A DNA stretch of 64,000 bases from Owenia fusiformis. Lineage: Eukaryota > Annelida > Polychaeta > Sabellida > Oweniidae. Within the stretch, counting starts at the first letter, position 1. Each line of letters starts with the position of its first letter. The stretch covers positions 19,681,759-19,745,758 of the forward strand of contig CAIIXF020000009.1 in assembly GCA_903813345.2 (NCBI GenBank). The letters run 5' to 3'. The notes under the pieces are model-generated. The model searched no databases. It saw only the letters and a list, made by a program, of their open reading frames with translations, and was not told the DNA's origin. Shown here in pieces: positions 24,201 through 35,056 of this stretch. The position numbers were made by a program, and so were the translations under genes.

Positions 24201-24669
24201 TGAAAGCAATTGAAGAAAAGCGAGCTGAACAAAGAATCAGTGATGCAGAGTCTTGTTAGCAGTAAACATGTTAATCATTTGATCAAAACATGTTGATGAC
24301 ATCCACAGCAAGTTAAATAATAAAAACAATTAATATTGGAAAACATCTCTAGTATTTTATCCATAGCATTCCTCAAAGACAGACTACAGCATTGAAAAGG
24401 GTTTTGAGATCAGATATGTGAAAGGGGTTATTTCTAACAGTCTGTGTTTGGTATTTAACTAATTATTTGAAAGATTCAGAGGTTTACATTAACAAACAAA
24501 CGTTGATCTTCCTAAAATATGTTATGCTATGCTTACCTATTATTGGTCTGAAGTTAAGTGATGGCGAACTACTACTCAATCCAAAACAATAAATATGCCA
24601 CAACACCATACATTTGATACAAAACGTATCGATCTTAAATATCTTGCTCTTCGAATATAAACGATTCAT
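15256..24669 (-). CDS. GGH: gamma-glutamyl hydrolase (folylpolyglutamate hydrolase)
   Basis: Eight coding exons: 24669-24537, 24178-24016, 21836-21752, 20204-20066, 19858-19752, 18391-18298, 18181-18044 and 15542-15256. The 1146 nt read in one frame to give 381 aa. GGH cleaves the gamma-linked glutamate tail of folates in the lysosome or after secretion and belongs to the class-I glutamine amidotransferase-like fold. Diagnostic blocks are RPIIGVLAQ, YLEMAGARVVPI, NGVLFPGGGVDI, the nucleophile in IWGTCLGFE (Cys141), ANFHQY, FISTME-like EYISTME, and GVQWHPEK (His252, Glu254, the other catalytic residues). Met1 precedes a basic stretch; Met21 (MVLWHIYCFG...) is the more likely start of a signal peptide, leaving 361 aa. 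Compared with the ~318-aa human protein, the last exon adds about 50 C-terminal residues after 'INYYFKK'. Introns contain several MITEs (18561-19256, 20720-21284, 22397-23117). Exon limits are by eye, with every phase consistent. Confidence 0.95.
15960..16235. repeat. dispersed repeat, copy also at 23200-23450
   Basis: Blocks such as 'atcaaccaaaatttccttt', 'caatattgagag' and 'ttttgttccaa.gaggttcgg' recur in the same order at about 23265-23360. It is non-coding and lies in GGH intron 7. The second copy carries a T-run then G-run (about 23217-23240). Confidence 0.6.
16862..17659. mobile_element. foldback MITE, TA-flanked, copy 1 (798 bp)
   Basis: It starts CACTCCCCTCCATAAGTTTG and ends with the inverse, with TA on both sides (16860-16861, 17660-17661). 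The terminal arms exceed 100 bp and the interior contains further inverted and direct copies of 'aaaattgatgataaatttga'. The copy at 11380-11780 gives the unoccupied site. The TA duplication suggests Tc1/mariner-type mobilisation. Small open frames in it (17276-17488) recur in the other copy (50276-50485) only because the repeat does. It lies in GGH intron 7. Confidence 0.9.
18561..19256. mobile_element. 696-bp MITE in GGH intron 5
   Basis: Left end AATAGCCTTACTACGGTAAA with 'gataccgttgtcac', 'ggcggacataaccgtcgctt'; the right end 19194-19256 is its inverse. The arms are about 65 bp. It abuts an (AATAC)n microsatellite at about 18543-18560. The interior is non-coding and the target duplication is not clear. 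Confidence 0.8.
20720..21284. mobile_element. foldback element, 5-bp TSD, copy 1 (565 bp)
   Basis: A near-perfect palindrome with arms of about 270 bp. It begins CACCCTATGCAGACAGAGCC and ends with its inverse, flanked by GAGAT (20715-20719 and 21285-21289). It lacks the central 'caagatacac...' segment present in the copy at 28019-28867, so it is an internal-deletion derivative. It lies in GGH intron 3. The mirrored 63-aa open frames (20724-20915 and 21089-21280) are one repeat sequence read on both arms, not genes. Confidence 0.9.
21290..21620. repeat. partial copy of the 31647-32177 foldback repeat
   Basis: Contains, in inverse order, blocks seen at 31740-32040: 'aatcgattcaggtc', 'cttctattggga', 'atgattcattctgacca' and 'ggggatatttgcc'. 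It is truncated and abuts the 20720-21284 element. It is non-coding and intronic. Confidence 0.6.
22397..23117. mobile_element. ~720-bp element with TATCACACC-type inverted ends
   Basis: The left end CCCTATCACACCGAACTAGT matches the inverse of the right end (ACTAGTCTGGTGTGATAGAGGG). The interior has 'gaacgaa', 'atgagatgg' and 'ggacgta' blocks shared with 26990-29310. It carries no transposase. A second abutting start (tatcacaccaaacta at 23128) shows that copies cluster. It lies in GGH intron 2 (between exons 3 and 2). Confidence 0.65.
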
Positions 24670-25429
24670 TTTGTATACGTTTGTTTATTATTTGAAACAC
24701 AACAACTATACCATACAAAGTATTAAGCCGTGATAAAACATGAACTTTATTTAACTCATATATTTAATGGTGGTTATATATTAATGAAATAAGTGAATTA
24801 GAATTTACATATTGCACTTTGAATTCGTATAACACCATTTGATAAGATATCACGAATAATTTTTCTGAGAACAATCTCTCCCGAGAGTCTGAAAAGAATC
24901 TTCTTAATGTTGAAGTGTCTTGTCACGTGTTTTCCAGGGAAACGTTCGTATGTTGTGTTAAGTAATCGACACAAGATGTAGAACTTAGTTGTATGTAATA
25001 ATACATATATATTTAATCATCCATTTTATTTGATTCATAAAGCATTTCGTAATTTTCTCTCCTTGAATAGTAGTTTCCTTTGACTTGTAGTGAAGTCCAA
25101 ATTCAACTCAAAAATATATAATAACTTTAAAATTTCACTTTTAAAAACAAAAGTTAAGCTAAATCATTCCGGGCAAAATAATTGACCTCACAGTGGTTTC
25201 TAACCGTAACAAAAAATTTGGGACATGTCATTGCAATCATATTTTTGATTTAGAAACATGTTTTTACCATTCACCCTTCAGAAGTACGTCTGGGATTCGA
25301 TTTCATCGATACCAGGTTATAAAATCAAACACATATAGACATTGTCATCATAAAGATCTTCATTCAGGTTCAGTATGTTCGGTCCGCGAGTATTTGTGAG
25401 GAGGTTATGCGTTATACAGTGTACAGTAT

Positions 25430-26017
25430 GTCATAACTCATTGGTCAGTATCAAGCGAAAGTAACGGCCGTAACATTCGCATCTAGGATGGCGGACGGTT
25501 AGTGTCGATTTCGATATTTTCATCGAATAAATTAAACCACTTTATAGTTGACGTAATGCTTATATATTTGATCTATGTATATCAGACATGACATGAGAAC
25601 TCTGGAGTACGATCATTTGTTCATATACCATAGGCACCAAGGTAACCAGGATTTGGGTTTTACATAATATACTATAACGTCATGAGAGTTTTTAATGGAG
25701 AGCTAAGATGCCCATTAACCGCGTATTGAAAATTGACATGACAGTTAACGCATCATACATCACCAGTTACCTCCCTAAGCGGATGAAGATATCGTTGAAC
25801 TGTGGCGCCCGCGCACAATATATGAACTAATTATCATACTCCATAGTTTCCATGTCATATAAGCCTTATTTGGTTCAAATATCAAAGCATAACGTCAACT
25901 ATAAAGTAGTTTAATTTAATGAAAACTATAAATATCGAAATCGACAATTATCATCCGACATCTTGGATGCGAAGGCTACGGCCGTTACCTTCGCTTGATA
26001 TTGACCAGTGATAACTA
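25430..26017. mobile_element. ~590-bp foldback MITE between GGH and the discoidin exons
   Basis: The left arm (ttggtcagtatcaagcg, gtaacggccgtaac, attcgcatc...gatgg) and the right arm (inverse, about 25860-26017) match over about 150 bp, including 'tatagttgacgt'. There is no open frame of note. Confidence 0.7.
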
Positions 26018-26477
26018 ACCTTACAACTCGTGGCCTTTTTTAAAAACTGACAAATTGTGAATTGTAAACATTCTGTGATATATAAATCGCATATATGGTT
26101 GAGATGTTCTTATTGCTTATTGTGTATTGCATGTTGATTATCTGATACACTTACCAAGTTCACAAGAATATTCATTATAACACGATTGTTCACAATCATC
26201 AATTTCATTTGACTAGTAGTATTATAATTTTGCCACGACCCGTACCTTAAAAGGTACGTGCAACTGTTGTCATGATCAAGCTTTGATCGCATCGGGATAA
26301 TTGCCTAAAACGTTTTTTTTTTACATTTTTACACATTGAGTGTAATGTGTACGGTCTTCGAGCGCATCCCGTGCTGTTGTTTTCGGTCTTGTTGATATAG
26401 ATTCTGCTCATCTTCAAAGTAGCTTTCATCTTATAAGGTAGAAGGAATTTGAATTCGACGGATTTCCACCTTTTATA

Positions 26478-29400
26478 TCAGCAGCCATATACTTCAACTC
26501 TCAGCCCTATCTTTGCTGTGCCACCCTCTGTGTCATACAGCGATATCGGATACAGTCGCAATACTCGCGCAACAAACGGATGGCTCATCACGTTTGTTTT
26601 GACACCAGTCGAATTGGAGTTTCCTGTGAATACCTGAAAAAGACGCATGAACACTAAATGTAAAATGATTTCAAGATCAATGTCATTACGAAATCGTATG
26701 CAACAATCTATGATAAAATGACACCTATAAGATAAAACCGTGTATGGGCTTGTACGGCATTCACGTGTCACCACCAAGGGGCGGAGAGGGTTGTTTGATA
26801 ATGAGGCAGTGACTTGGGGCAAAATGTTCAATTTCGAGCATTATTCAGCAATGAAAGTGAAAATATAGTAAAATCAAACAATACATTTACGACAAGCAAA
26901 ATTGATGAAGAATGTGTAAATTCAACAATTTTATGCATCACTGTTTTTCGCTTGAACAGTGGTTGTATTTGACGACTAAACTTTGAAGATCGAATGAGAA
27001 ATATTTGTTGTGACAACCTACTAACGTCGGGCTGGACGTACTACGAACGGAACCATCGTACTTTAATCCAACAAGGGACGTTTTTACAACGAGTTGAACT
27101 GTCTGGGGACGTATTGAGAACGAGGTATAACTAATTGCATCTAATTGCACTAATTGTTTTAGAAATATAGCTATCACACTAAGCAAGTTGCCACTGCGTT
27201 CTTCAAAACTGGTTTTAAACTGTGTGTGAACGGAATGAACGTAGGTACAACGTTCTACGGTCTGTTTACGAAGTTCATGGACTTTCCCGGACGGGGAATG
27301 TGATTTGGAATTTTGAATTCATTCAAAACTCGATGGCGACCATACCGTTCTGTAATCAGGTCATGATGACCTTCTAGACTAAGGGACGCGTTATACAACG
27401 TTGCACACCAACGTGGTGCGACCTGAACGAACTGTGAATGAGATGGACGTATTGAAGACTGTTTATGAACGAAGTAGCTAATTAATTTAGACATATTTCC
27501 CGACCATAGCCAGATTGAGCCCTTTTTACGACGTTTTCGTCGGACTGGCAAGAACGGGTAAGAACTAGTTTGGTGTGATAGGGGGGATATTATGGCTTGA
27601 GTAGAACTTATTAGGTAGTTTCCAATGCTTGATTGGCTTTGTATGATCGTATATAGGTTACAACTAAATTGTATGTAGTTTTGAATTTCATACTCGACAG
27701 TTTACGCTTACCCTACTATCACACCAAACTAGTTCTCACTACGTTCTCGAAAACGGGCTTAAACTGTGCACGAGCGGATTTGACGTACTAAGAACCCACT
27801 AAGAACCGTTTGGGATCTGTTTACAAACTTCATGAAACTACTCGAACGAGTTTGTCCTCCAGAACTTAGAGCATGCTCAAAATTTTCTGGTGATCGTCAC
27901 GTTCTGCAATCAGAACGAGTCACAACGTACTTAAGACGACCTGGACGCACTGAGGACACACTACGAACGGAAGTGTCGTACTTCAATCCTACTAGGGACG
28001 TATTACGACGTTGTGTATCACCCTATGCAGACAGAGCCTGTGGGAAATATTGGGTGCGGCGCAAATGAGCGGAGGGTGCGGAGCTAACGGTCATTTTTGA
28101 ATTTAAAATTGGGATATTTCTGAAACAAAGCCGTTTTGGGACTTCAAATATACCAAGATATGTGTATTTGACACCAAATATCAATAAAATTGTGAAAATA
28201 GTAGTGCAATTCATTTTATAGCGACGCAGTATGCCTTAAACATTTCCCAGACCTATATATTTTGAGACTATCCTTTTAATACTGCGTCCCCAGCATTCAT
28301 AAAAAATGGTGTTCAAGATACACTACCCATGCAAATTATTTTTGCATCTTGGAAGCCAGGCAGTATCTGTGTGATTTTATAAAAATTCGGAAATGTTCTT
28401 CAGATATGAGCCCCTCTAAATATTGGGTGCGGAGCTACGTTTATGGAGCTGCTCCGCACCCAATATTTAGAGGGGGCTCATATCTGAAAAAACTTCCGAA
28501 TTTTTATAAAATCACACAGATACTGCCTGGCTTCCAAGATGCAAAAATAATTTGTATAGATAGTGCACCTTGAACATCATTTTTTATGAATGCTGGGGAC
28601 TCAGTATTAAAAGGATAAATTCAAAATATATAGGTCTGGGAAAGGTTTAAGGCACACTGCGTCGCTATAGAATGAATTTCGCTACTATTTTCACAATTGT
28701 ATTGATATTTGGTGTCAAATACACATATCTTGGTATATTTGAAGTCCCAAAACGGCTTAGTTTCAGAAATATCCCAAATTTAAATTCAAAAATAACCGTT
28801 AGCTCCGCACCCTCCGCTCATTTGCTCCGCACCCAATATTTCCCACAGGCTCTGTCTGCATAGGGTGTGTATTCAGGCGTAAATTGCAGCCGTGAGTACT
28901 GAGTACCCCAATCTAGTCCGTTTGTAGCTCGTTCATTCTGTTCGTAGACAGACCCAACTCGACCAAATAACGTCCTTCCCATTTATAAAGGTTCACAGTA
29001 ACATATTAGGACGTATTGAGGACGAGGTACAACTAATTGTCAAATAGTTTAAATAGATTAAGGACGTAATTGAACTGCTTGGATACGTTGTGTAGACGAG
29101 ACAAACTTACAATTTATCCCGATCTAAACTTGATACCAACGAACTGCAGACGGAATAAAGACGAGATAGACGTATTAAAAACTGCTCATGAACGAATTAA
29201 CAAAAATAGCTGTCACACCAGAACCAGTTGTCACTGCGTTCTTCAAAAACGTTGCCGAATCGGTTTTAAACTGTGTGCGAACTGAATGAACGTAGCTACG
29301 TTCAAAATATACATTACTGAATGTATCACCGAATGCGACGCTTTCATAAATCCTTCATGGTTTCATTGATATACAGTAGTATAAAATAATACACCAACCT

Positions 29401-30890
29401 TAGCTTTCTGTTCCATCGTGGCCATTTTATTGGATAAATCAGTGAACGTATCAGTCCTCGTTTTCAGATGTTGCGTAACCGTCATAGTATTACAGCGTGA
29501 ATAACAAACTATGAATCGATATAGGTACGCGTAAATGGGCTATTCATAATTTTTAACATTTCAAGCTACGCACCTGGACTGTTTTATTTTCCTTATAGGA
29601 ACACCAAACAACTTGATCTAGCGTATACTTCAGCACAAATGAAGTCACCCATTTTTTAACCGAGCATCCAGAGCAACCCTAAAAATACACGTATATCTTA
29701 TCAAACTAGCTATCTACGTCACCTTCATCGAGAAACAAACTAGATAAACGTACGCGTCCGATTGTAAACGACCATAATTTTGTTAATCGCCTAAATATAG
29801 AACACAATTGTATGGTATTTTGACAGATTTACGCCATGTTAAACCAAGTGTCAATCGTCCAGTTGTTATACTTTGGTGTTGTGACGGATGTACGCCATGT
29901 TAAACCAATTTGCAACCGTCCAGTTGTTATAGTAGTTATATATTACTTTGGTGTTGTGACAGATGGACGCCATGTTAAACCAATTGTCAATCGTTCAGTT
30001 GTTATACTTTGGTGTTGTGACGGATGGACGCCATGTTAAACCAATTTGCAACCGTCCAGTTGTTATACTTTGGTGCATTGACGGATGGACGTCATGTTAA
30101 GCCAATTTTCAATCGTCCAGTTGTTATACTTTGGTGTTGTGACGGATGGACGCCATGTTAAACCAATTGTCAATCGTCCAGTTGTTATACGTTGGTGTTG
30201 TGACAGATGGACGCCATGTTAAACCAATTTGCAACCGTCCAGTTGTTATACTTTGGTGTTGTGACGGATGGACGTCATGTTAAGCCAATTGTCAATCGTT
30301 CAGTTGTTATACTTTGGTGTTGTGACGGATGGACGCCATGTTAAACCAATTGTCAATCGTTCAGTTGTTATACTTTGGTGTTGTGACGGATGGACGCCAC
30401 TTTAAACCAATTTGCAACTGTCAAGTTGTTATACTTTGGCGTTTTGACGAATGGACGCCACTTTAAACCAATTTGCAATAGTCAAGTTGTTATACTTTGG
30501 CGTTTTGACGAATGGACGCCACTTTAAACCAATTTGCAAACGTCACAGCAGGTGGAGACTAATTTACACTACTAAGTTGTTACATTACATTATTGTAACA
30601 AATACAAAAATTAGACGGACACGCGTTGGTGTTTGGTCTTCGCCAATTTTGAATTAATATTAGAATGTGTTATACCTGGGTATCAATTCGATGAACTGTA
30701 ATATCCGACCCTAAATCAAGTTGCAACCATGAGTTCCAGGGCACGGAACCGTCATCAAATGCAACCCAACCTAGATCATTTCCAAGTCTTGCCTTTGATG
30801 GTTCTCTCTCGGGATTATAAAAACTTGCGGCGAATTCATTATGAGTTTTTGTTCCACCCTCAGAAAACCCAAGTCCATGTACTGTGCAAT
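26478..30890 (-). CDS. discoidin (F5/8 type C) domain exons, 3' end of a secreted protein gene
   Basis: Three exons join in frame: 30890-30676, 29678-29574 and 26633-26478 (stop). Together they give about 157 residues, one whole F5/8 type C domain. Visible blocks are DCTVHGLGF at the start, NSWLQLDLGSDITVHRIDTQ (family 'WLQVDLG....V..I.TQG'), KKWVTSFVLKYTLDQVVW (family 'W.TSY...YS.D...W'), FTGNSNSTGVKTN (family 'F.GN.D......N'), ARVLRLYPI (family 'AR.[LI]R..P') and the terminal LRVEVYGC. The first exon enters in phase 1 and needs one base, probably G for Asp, from an upstream exon. Such domains bind phospholipids or glycans outside the cell. The introns hold a 61-bp minisatellite and the 28019-28867 foldback element. 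The 5' end is probably the PAN exon at 34723-35034. Confidence 0.9.
26990..29310. repeat. mosaic of TATCACACC-family element copies
   Basis: Several partial copies share 'ctatcacac', 'ctgcgttcttcaaaa', 'ttttaaactgtgtg' and 'gaacg.a.tgaacgtag'. Left-type ends occur at about 27169, 27713 and 29210, all in the same direction; a right-type end occurs at about 27560-27586. One copy is interrupted by the 28019-28867 foldback element. No complete transposase is seen. The whole block is inside the last discoidin intron. Confidence 0.6.
28019..28867. mobile_element. foldback element, 5-bp TSD, copy 2 (849 bp, full length)
   Basis: Same termini as 20720-21284 (CACCCTATGCAGACAGAGCC and its inverse), flanked by TGTAT (28014-28018 and 28868-28872). 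The palindrome continues to the centre near 28440, so each arm is about 420 bp. It has no coding capacity. It is inserted into a TATCACACC-family copy, so it is the younger of the two. Confidence 0.9.
29820..30545. repeat. minisatellite, about 12 copies of a ~61-bp unit
   Basis: Units carry GACGGATGGACGCCATGTTA, 'aaaccaattgtcaatcgt', 'cagttgttatactttggtg'. Spacing is 61-62 bp over most of the array, with two alternating variants ('ttgcaaccg' and 'gtcaatcg'). It is located in the discoidin intron between 29678 and 30676. Open frames inside it are repeat translations, not genes. Confidence 0.9.
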
Positions 30891-31646
30891 CTAGGATGAA
30901 AAGAATTGTATTTGATTAAAACCATCCACAGCTTGCTCGCTCCATATCGACCCCTGTGCCAAAAATTTATGATACTTTAAATGTTTGGAAGCTCTGTGAA
31001 TTTCTATATCTCTAGACCAAGTAAACCTTTTAAATACGCGTTTTGTCTTAGTTTGTCTTCCCTATGTGAAGTTATTCATTTTCAACACAGCATCTTCTTT
31101 TTGTAATTAATGAACAACTACATATGCATGTAAGTTTGTGGGTCATAGGAAATATTGCAGAGCTATTTAAAAAGACAATAGATGACGTGTTAAGTTCTAA
31201 AGATTTTGTATGTGAGATATACCCTAAGGCTTCTAATTAACATTTAACTATACAACAGCGTGAATTTGTAATAGCTTAGGCTTGGCTCAAAATAAAAGTC
31301 ACTGATTTTGCAGTTTCAAGTTTTTTAGGTGGGTCCCGACTATGGTATTAATAGTTGATACATTTGGGGGTTGTTTCCATTATGGATGGTTTACACTGTT
31401 TTGTTTTTCTTGCTGGGTTCTGAAAGATTTTTGGTCATTTCCCTTTAGCATTATATTTGTGCGTACATAATATATTGAAGGGAATTGACGATAACCTTGA
31501 TATAAAAAATGTAGATTATATCAGGTATCAAAACTTCTAATAAAAAATCTCTAAAATTAAAAGATTGGTGTCAAAGAAAACTACATGTAAAATAATGAAA
31601 TAATATCGATTTCAAACATGTGTCGATTACCAGCAATTAATACAAC

Positions 31647-32177
31647 TTAAAGGAATATTCCTTACCAAACCATCTCTCTCCTCATATGGTAGCTACAACC
31701 ATATATATGCTTGCCATGTTTAGGAAAACACGCAAAAATGTTTTGATATGGTCAAAGGACAAGGTGCAATTATTGGCAAATATCCCTATGGTCAAAATGA
31801 ATCATTCGTAGGTGTAACATGAAGAATAAAATGTCATATAATACTTTGGAAAATATTAAAGTGCTCGGACAAACATAAGCTGAGATAGGGATCATTTCGT
31901 TCAGTAAGGTTGTATTGACTTACATGGGGCTGTGCACCATTGACTTAACATGAGGATATCAGCAGATTCCAATAGAGGCCATTGGTTTCCATTGATTATT
32001 ACAGAAATACCAAAAATACACTATGACCTGAATCGATTGAAATAAGCACTAGATTTTTAAATGATCAATATTGACCATATTAAAACATTTTCCCATGTTT
32101 TGCTAAATATGGAAACTATATATGATTATAGCTACCATATCAAGAGAGAAAGGGTCTGGCAAGGAATATTCCTTTAA
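31647..32177. mobile_element. ~530-bp foldback MITE
   Basis: It starts TTAAAGGAATATTCCTTACC and ends GGAATATTCCTTTAA. The arms include 'catatggtagctacaaccatatat' and its inverse near 32110-32145. A related truncated copy lies at 21290-21620. It is non-coding, upstream of the discoidin exons. Confidence 0.7.
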
Positions 32178-34635
32178 TCAAAATTCAGTATTTATTTTTT
32201 TATTCCAATAAAAAAATGAATTTGGCACATGTTTGGCACATTGTATGCTTTGATTTCATACTTTAGCGCCTGCACCGTAGGCTACACCCAACATTAAATG
32301 GCTGTTACAACTGTATTATTTATTTGGTCTATTGTATTAGGTGAGGGGACAACAATGGACTTAAGTATCATTACAAGTAACTCAATCGATTGTAATCCAT
32401 CAAATTAATCGATACGTTACAGGCAAAATGGAAAAACAACGTTTATTCCAATCGAAGTAGTTGTCCTTGGGTAAGAGTGGGGGAAGAGAGTGCCGACGAC
32501 TTGACATCAAATCTGATAGTGACGATTTAGCAGATACAAACATTTGGGAACAACACATTGAACTAACAGACCAATGATCAAGTAAGGGAAAGCCCAAATT
32601 TTTAAAACGCAGTTAGAAAAGTGATATCCATTTTGACCAGTCGAAAAAGTAAATTCCAAATAATGATTTAACATCCAAAGACACAGCGTCGAATGAGCAC
32701 GGTCCTCTTTTCCACACTTCGGAAATTATATCTGTTATACAATGGCTTCGACAAATAACAAGTTTCATATTCTTACTAAGAATCATTTCCATTTTAAAAA
32801 ATTACAACGAAAAATGAATAGATAATACTTTAAAATTATTTTATTTGCAAGCACGTTCAGACCATCATTTTTGTTAAAGGACAATGAGATAATTTAATCT
32901 CATCTCTTGAAATCTGTAGAACTGTATTCAAAAAGATTTGAGAAGATAATGCCAAAATGACAAGCGTCTGACAACAATATCAGACTGTCTTTTAAAAAGG
33001 CCTAGAAAGCCTGGCCAGCTCTAGAAACATTTTAAAGGACATATATAATACCGACGCATGATGAAATAAATCTATCACAACGTTCATTCGAATTAAAGAA
33101 TAATTGCTTCCAGACAGTGCCAAAATCTTACCTTGTCTTTCCTTTATAATAATTATTTTTCGAACAAGAGCCATTATGAAGAACCAAATTTCAATGCAAA
33201 GCATAAACCACAATACAGGCGCAAGGAGAATTGGCTTACGTCAGTGATTTGCAAATACTTTTAGACGACCGAAGAATGATTGACGTAATTGCTAGAAGCT
33301 AGTTTCATTAAATCAATCCAAAAGATTTGAACTGATGGCGACTGTGAAGCTTCTTGGTTAAACACACACATGTAGAATTTTTATTGACCTTGACACCATA
33401 CTTGATCAAGAAGTTTTAATCGAGGAAAATAGGATGAAGCAATTTGTCCCAAGGTTCCAATATACCATTGGGAGTTATGAATGCAAGTTTTAAGGATGTT
33501 TGGAGGTTTGCTTGCTACAAAGTTGAAAAATCACCCTTTTCACCAAGTAGTAAAACTTAAAAAAGAATCATAACTTTTCTATTATTTTTTTGTCAATTAC
33601 ATTCTGATTTCAATCTAAATGTCCATTTTTACACATTAAGTGTTCTAAGCAACATGATTGGGATGTTTTACTTAAATTGTTATGCTAACATATTATCTTT
33701 GAAGTCACCACCCAAAGATTTTTGATCACATAAGGTTGAGTATCGCGAAAGAATGTTGGGCCTACTGTTGCCGTGCAGGCAAGGGGAGGGTGGTTATATG
33801 TTGTAAAATAGATTTATCTTAATTGGTCTGCCGTTTGGTACACTCTTCAACCGACCTAATGCTATATATCCGCAATTTGTCAAACTGATTTTGGTGACGC
33901 TAGAAAGTGCGGTGTATGGACGGCCTACAACTTCGAATTCAGAGCGTGACCCTTTCTAACAGGCTTGACAGATATGAAGTGGCGATTTTGGACAATATAT
34001 ATTTCATTGTATGTATATAAATATATATTAATATTCAGAATATATAATATATATTAAACATATCTGTACAAGGTTTGTGAAGTGGTAAGGTATTTATTAA
34101 ATAAGTAAAAATTGTGTTTTATTTTAACCAATTAATATATCACTCGAAGAACAGATTGTATCATGTTAATTCATAAGTTATATTTTAATAAACTGCACAA
34201 GTAAAAACTATATTAAAATATGACCTTGGGTAATTGGGTTGCTTTCCTTGCAGTTACATACATAAATATCGCCCTCGGTGCTACAGTGACTCTACAAAAC
34301 ATCACATTGATTAGTGTTTACATGCAACTTTACAGTCAATCAAATTGTATATTTAATCAATTAAGGAAAGTTTTGTGTATTAATTGACTTTGTACGAGTG
34401 TGTTATATCCTAAATGTTTTCTTTATGTTTTTTTTTGAAGAATATCACATTCATACTGTAAGTAATTATCACTTAGGAACCGTAACCATGTTCAAGTAAA
34501 TATTCAATTTAGAATTCTGTATTCTGAATTTAATACACCTGTTTTTAGTTTAGAACCAAATGTACGGTTCAACACAAACTTTTTAACAATACATGTCAAT
34601 ATAAGCGAGAAAAGTCATACGGTCTTGAAACCATC
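32178..34635. other. presumed intron between PAN and discoidin exons
   Basis: No confident exon is seen. One minus-strand donor of good quality (CAAG|GTAAGA, exon side ending at 33132) closes an open frame that would supply the needed phase 0 to phase 1 link: either 103 nt from 33234 (hydrophobic) or a 10-nt micro-exon. The acceptor is weak in both readings. AT-rich (TATA)n-like sequence occurs at 34015-34065. Confidence 0.3.
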
Positions 34636-34722
34636 TCAAAAATATCGGGTTTGATTTAACCGTTGTTCGATAAATATGTTATCAAAAACAAATCTGAAGA
34701 ATAAGTTCATGAGTATACTTAC

Positions 34723-35034
34723 TTCAGTTGTCCCAAACACCCAACTGTTCTCATCAACAACTTCAAGAGGATGGGAAATATTTTCATCAATCAGCTCACA
34801 CGACTTAGATTCCTCATTAAAGTTGAAGGACGTACATGTTTTTCTATTGTGACAATTTCGAGCACATTGTAAGACATAGGGGGCCGTCAGTACTTGAGAG
34901 GGTACAGCTATAATGTGTTTTCCGTGTCTCAAGTTAATTTGCGATGATTTAATTCCATTCGAGCATGTTGTATATCCCAAAGAAACTATCCATATGACGA
35001 TTAACTTAAGAACACAGTGCATTCTTATTGCCAT
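34723..35034 (-). CDS. signal peptide + PAN/Apple domain exon (probable 5' exon of the discoidin gene)
   Basis: ATG at 35034-35032 opens MAIRMHCVLKLIVIWIVSLG, a signal peptide, followed by a PAN/Apple-type module. Its Cys pattern is CARNCHNRKTCTSFNFNEES then C-ELI, the usual 'C...C....C.SF.Y.....C.L' run, ending NSWVFGTTE. A consensus GTAAGT donor follows at 34722, in phase 0 after 104 codons. PAN domains bind proteins or carbohydrates outside the cell and are often paired with discoidin domains in invertebrate secreted proteins. The discoidin exons lie 3.8 kb downstream on the same strand, but their first exon enters in phase 1, so one more exon must lie between, or the genes are separate. 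Confidence 0.8.
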
Positions 35035-35056
35035 TATAAAAATGTTGATTCTTGTA

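Noticed and set aside
29400-29520. Possible extra discoidin exon on the minus strand
   Set aside because: The domain is complete without it, and exons 29678-29574 and 26633-26478 join directly in phase 0.
29836-30657. Open frames with repeated VLYFGV-type motifs
   Set aside because: Translations of the 61-bp minisatellite.
33240-33296. Possible PAN-discoidin linking exon ending at the GTAAGC near 33235
   Set aside because: In the required phase it contains an in-frame stop just before the donor.
35044-35056. Possible last calmodulin-like exon (AG|AGTTC... giving EFH-stop)
   Set aside because: It abuts the PAN gene start. The site at 36966-36935 gives [10 protein letters not shown], a far better match to the calmodulin tail.
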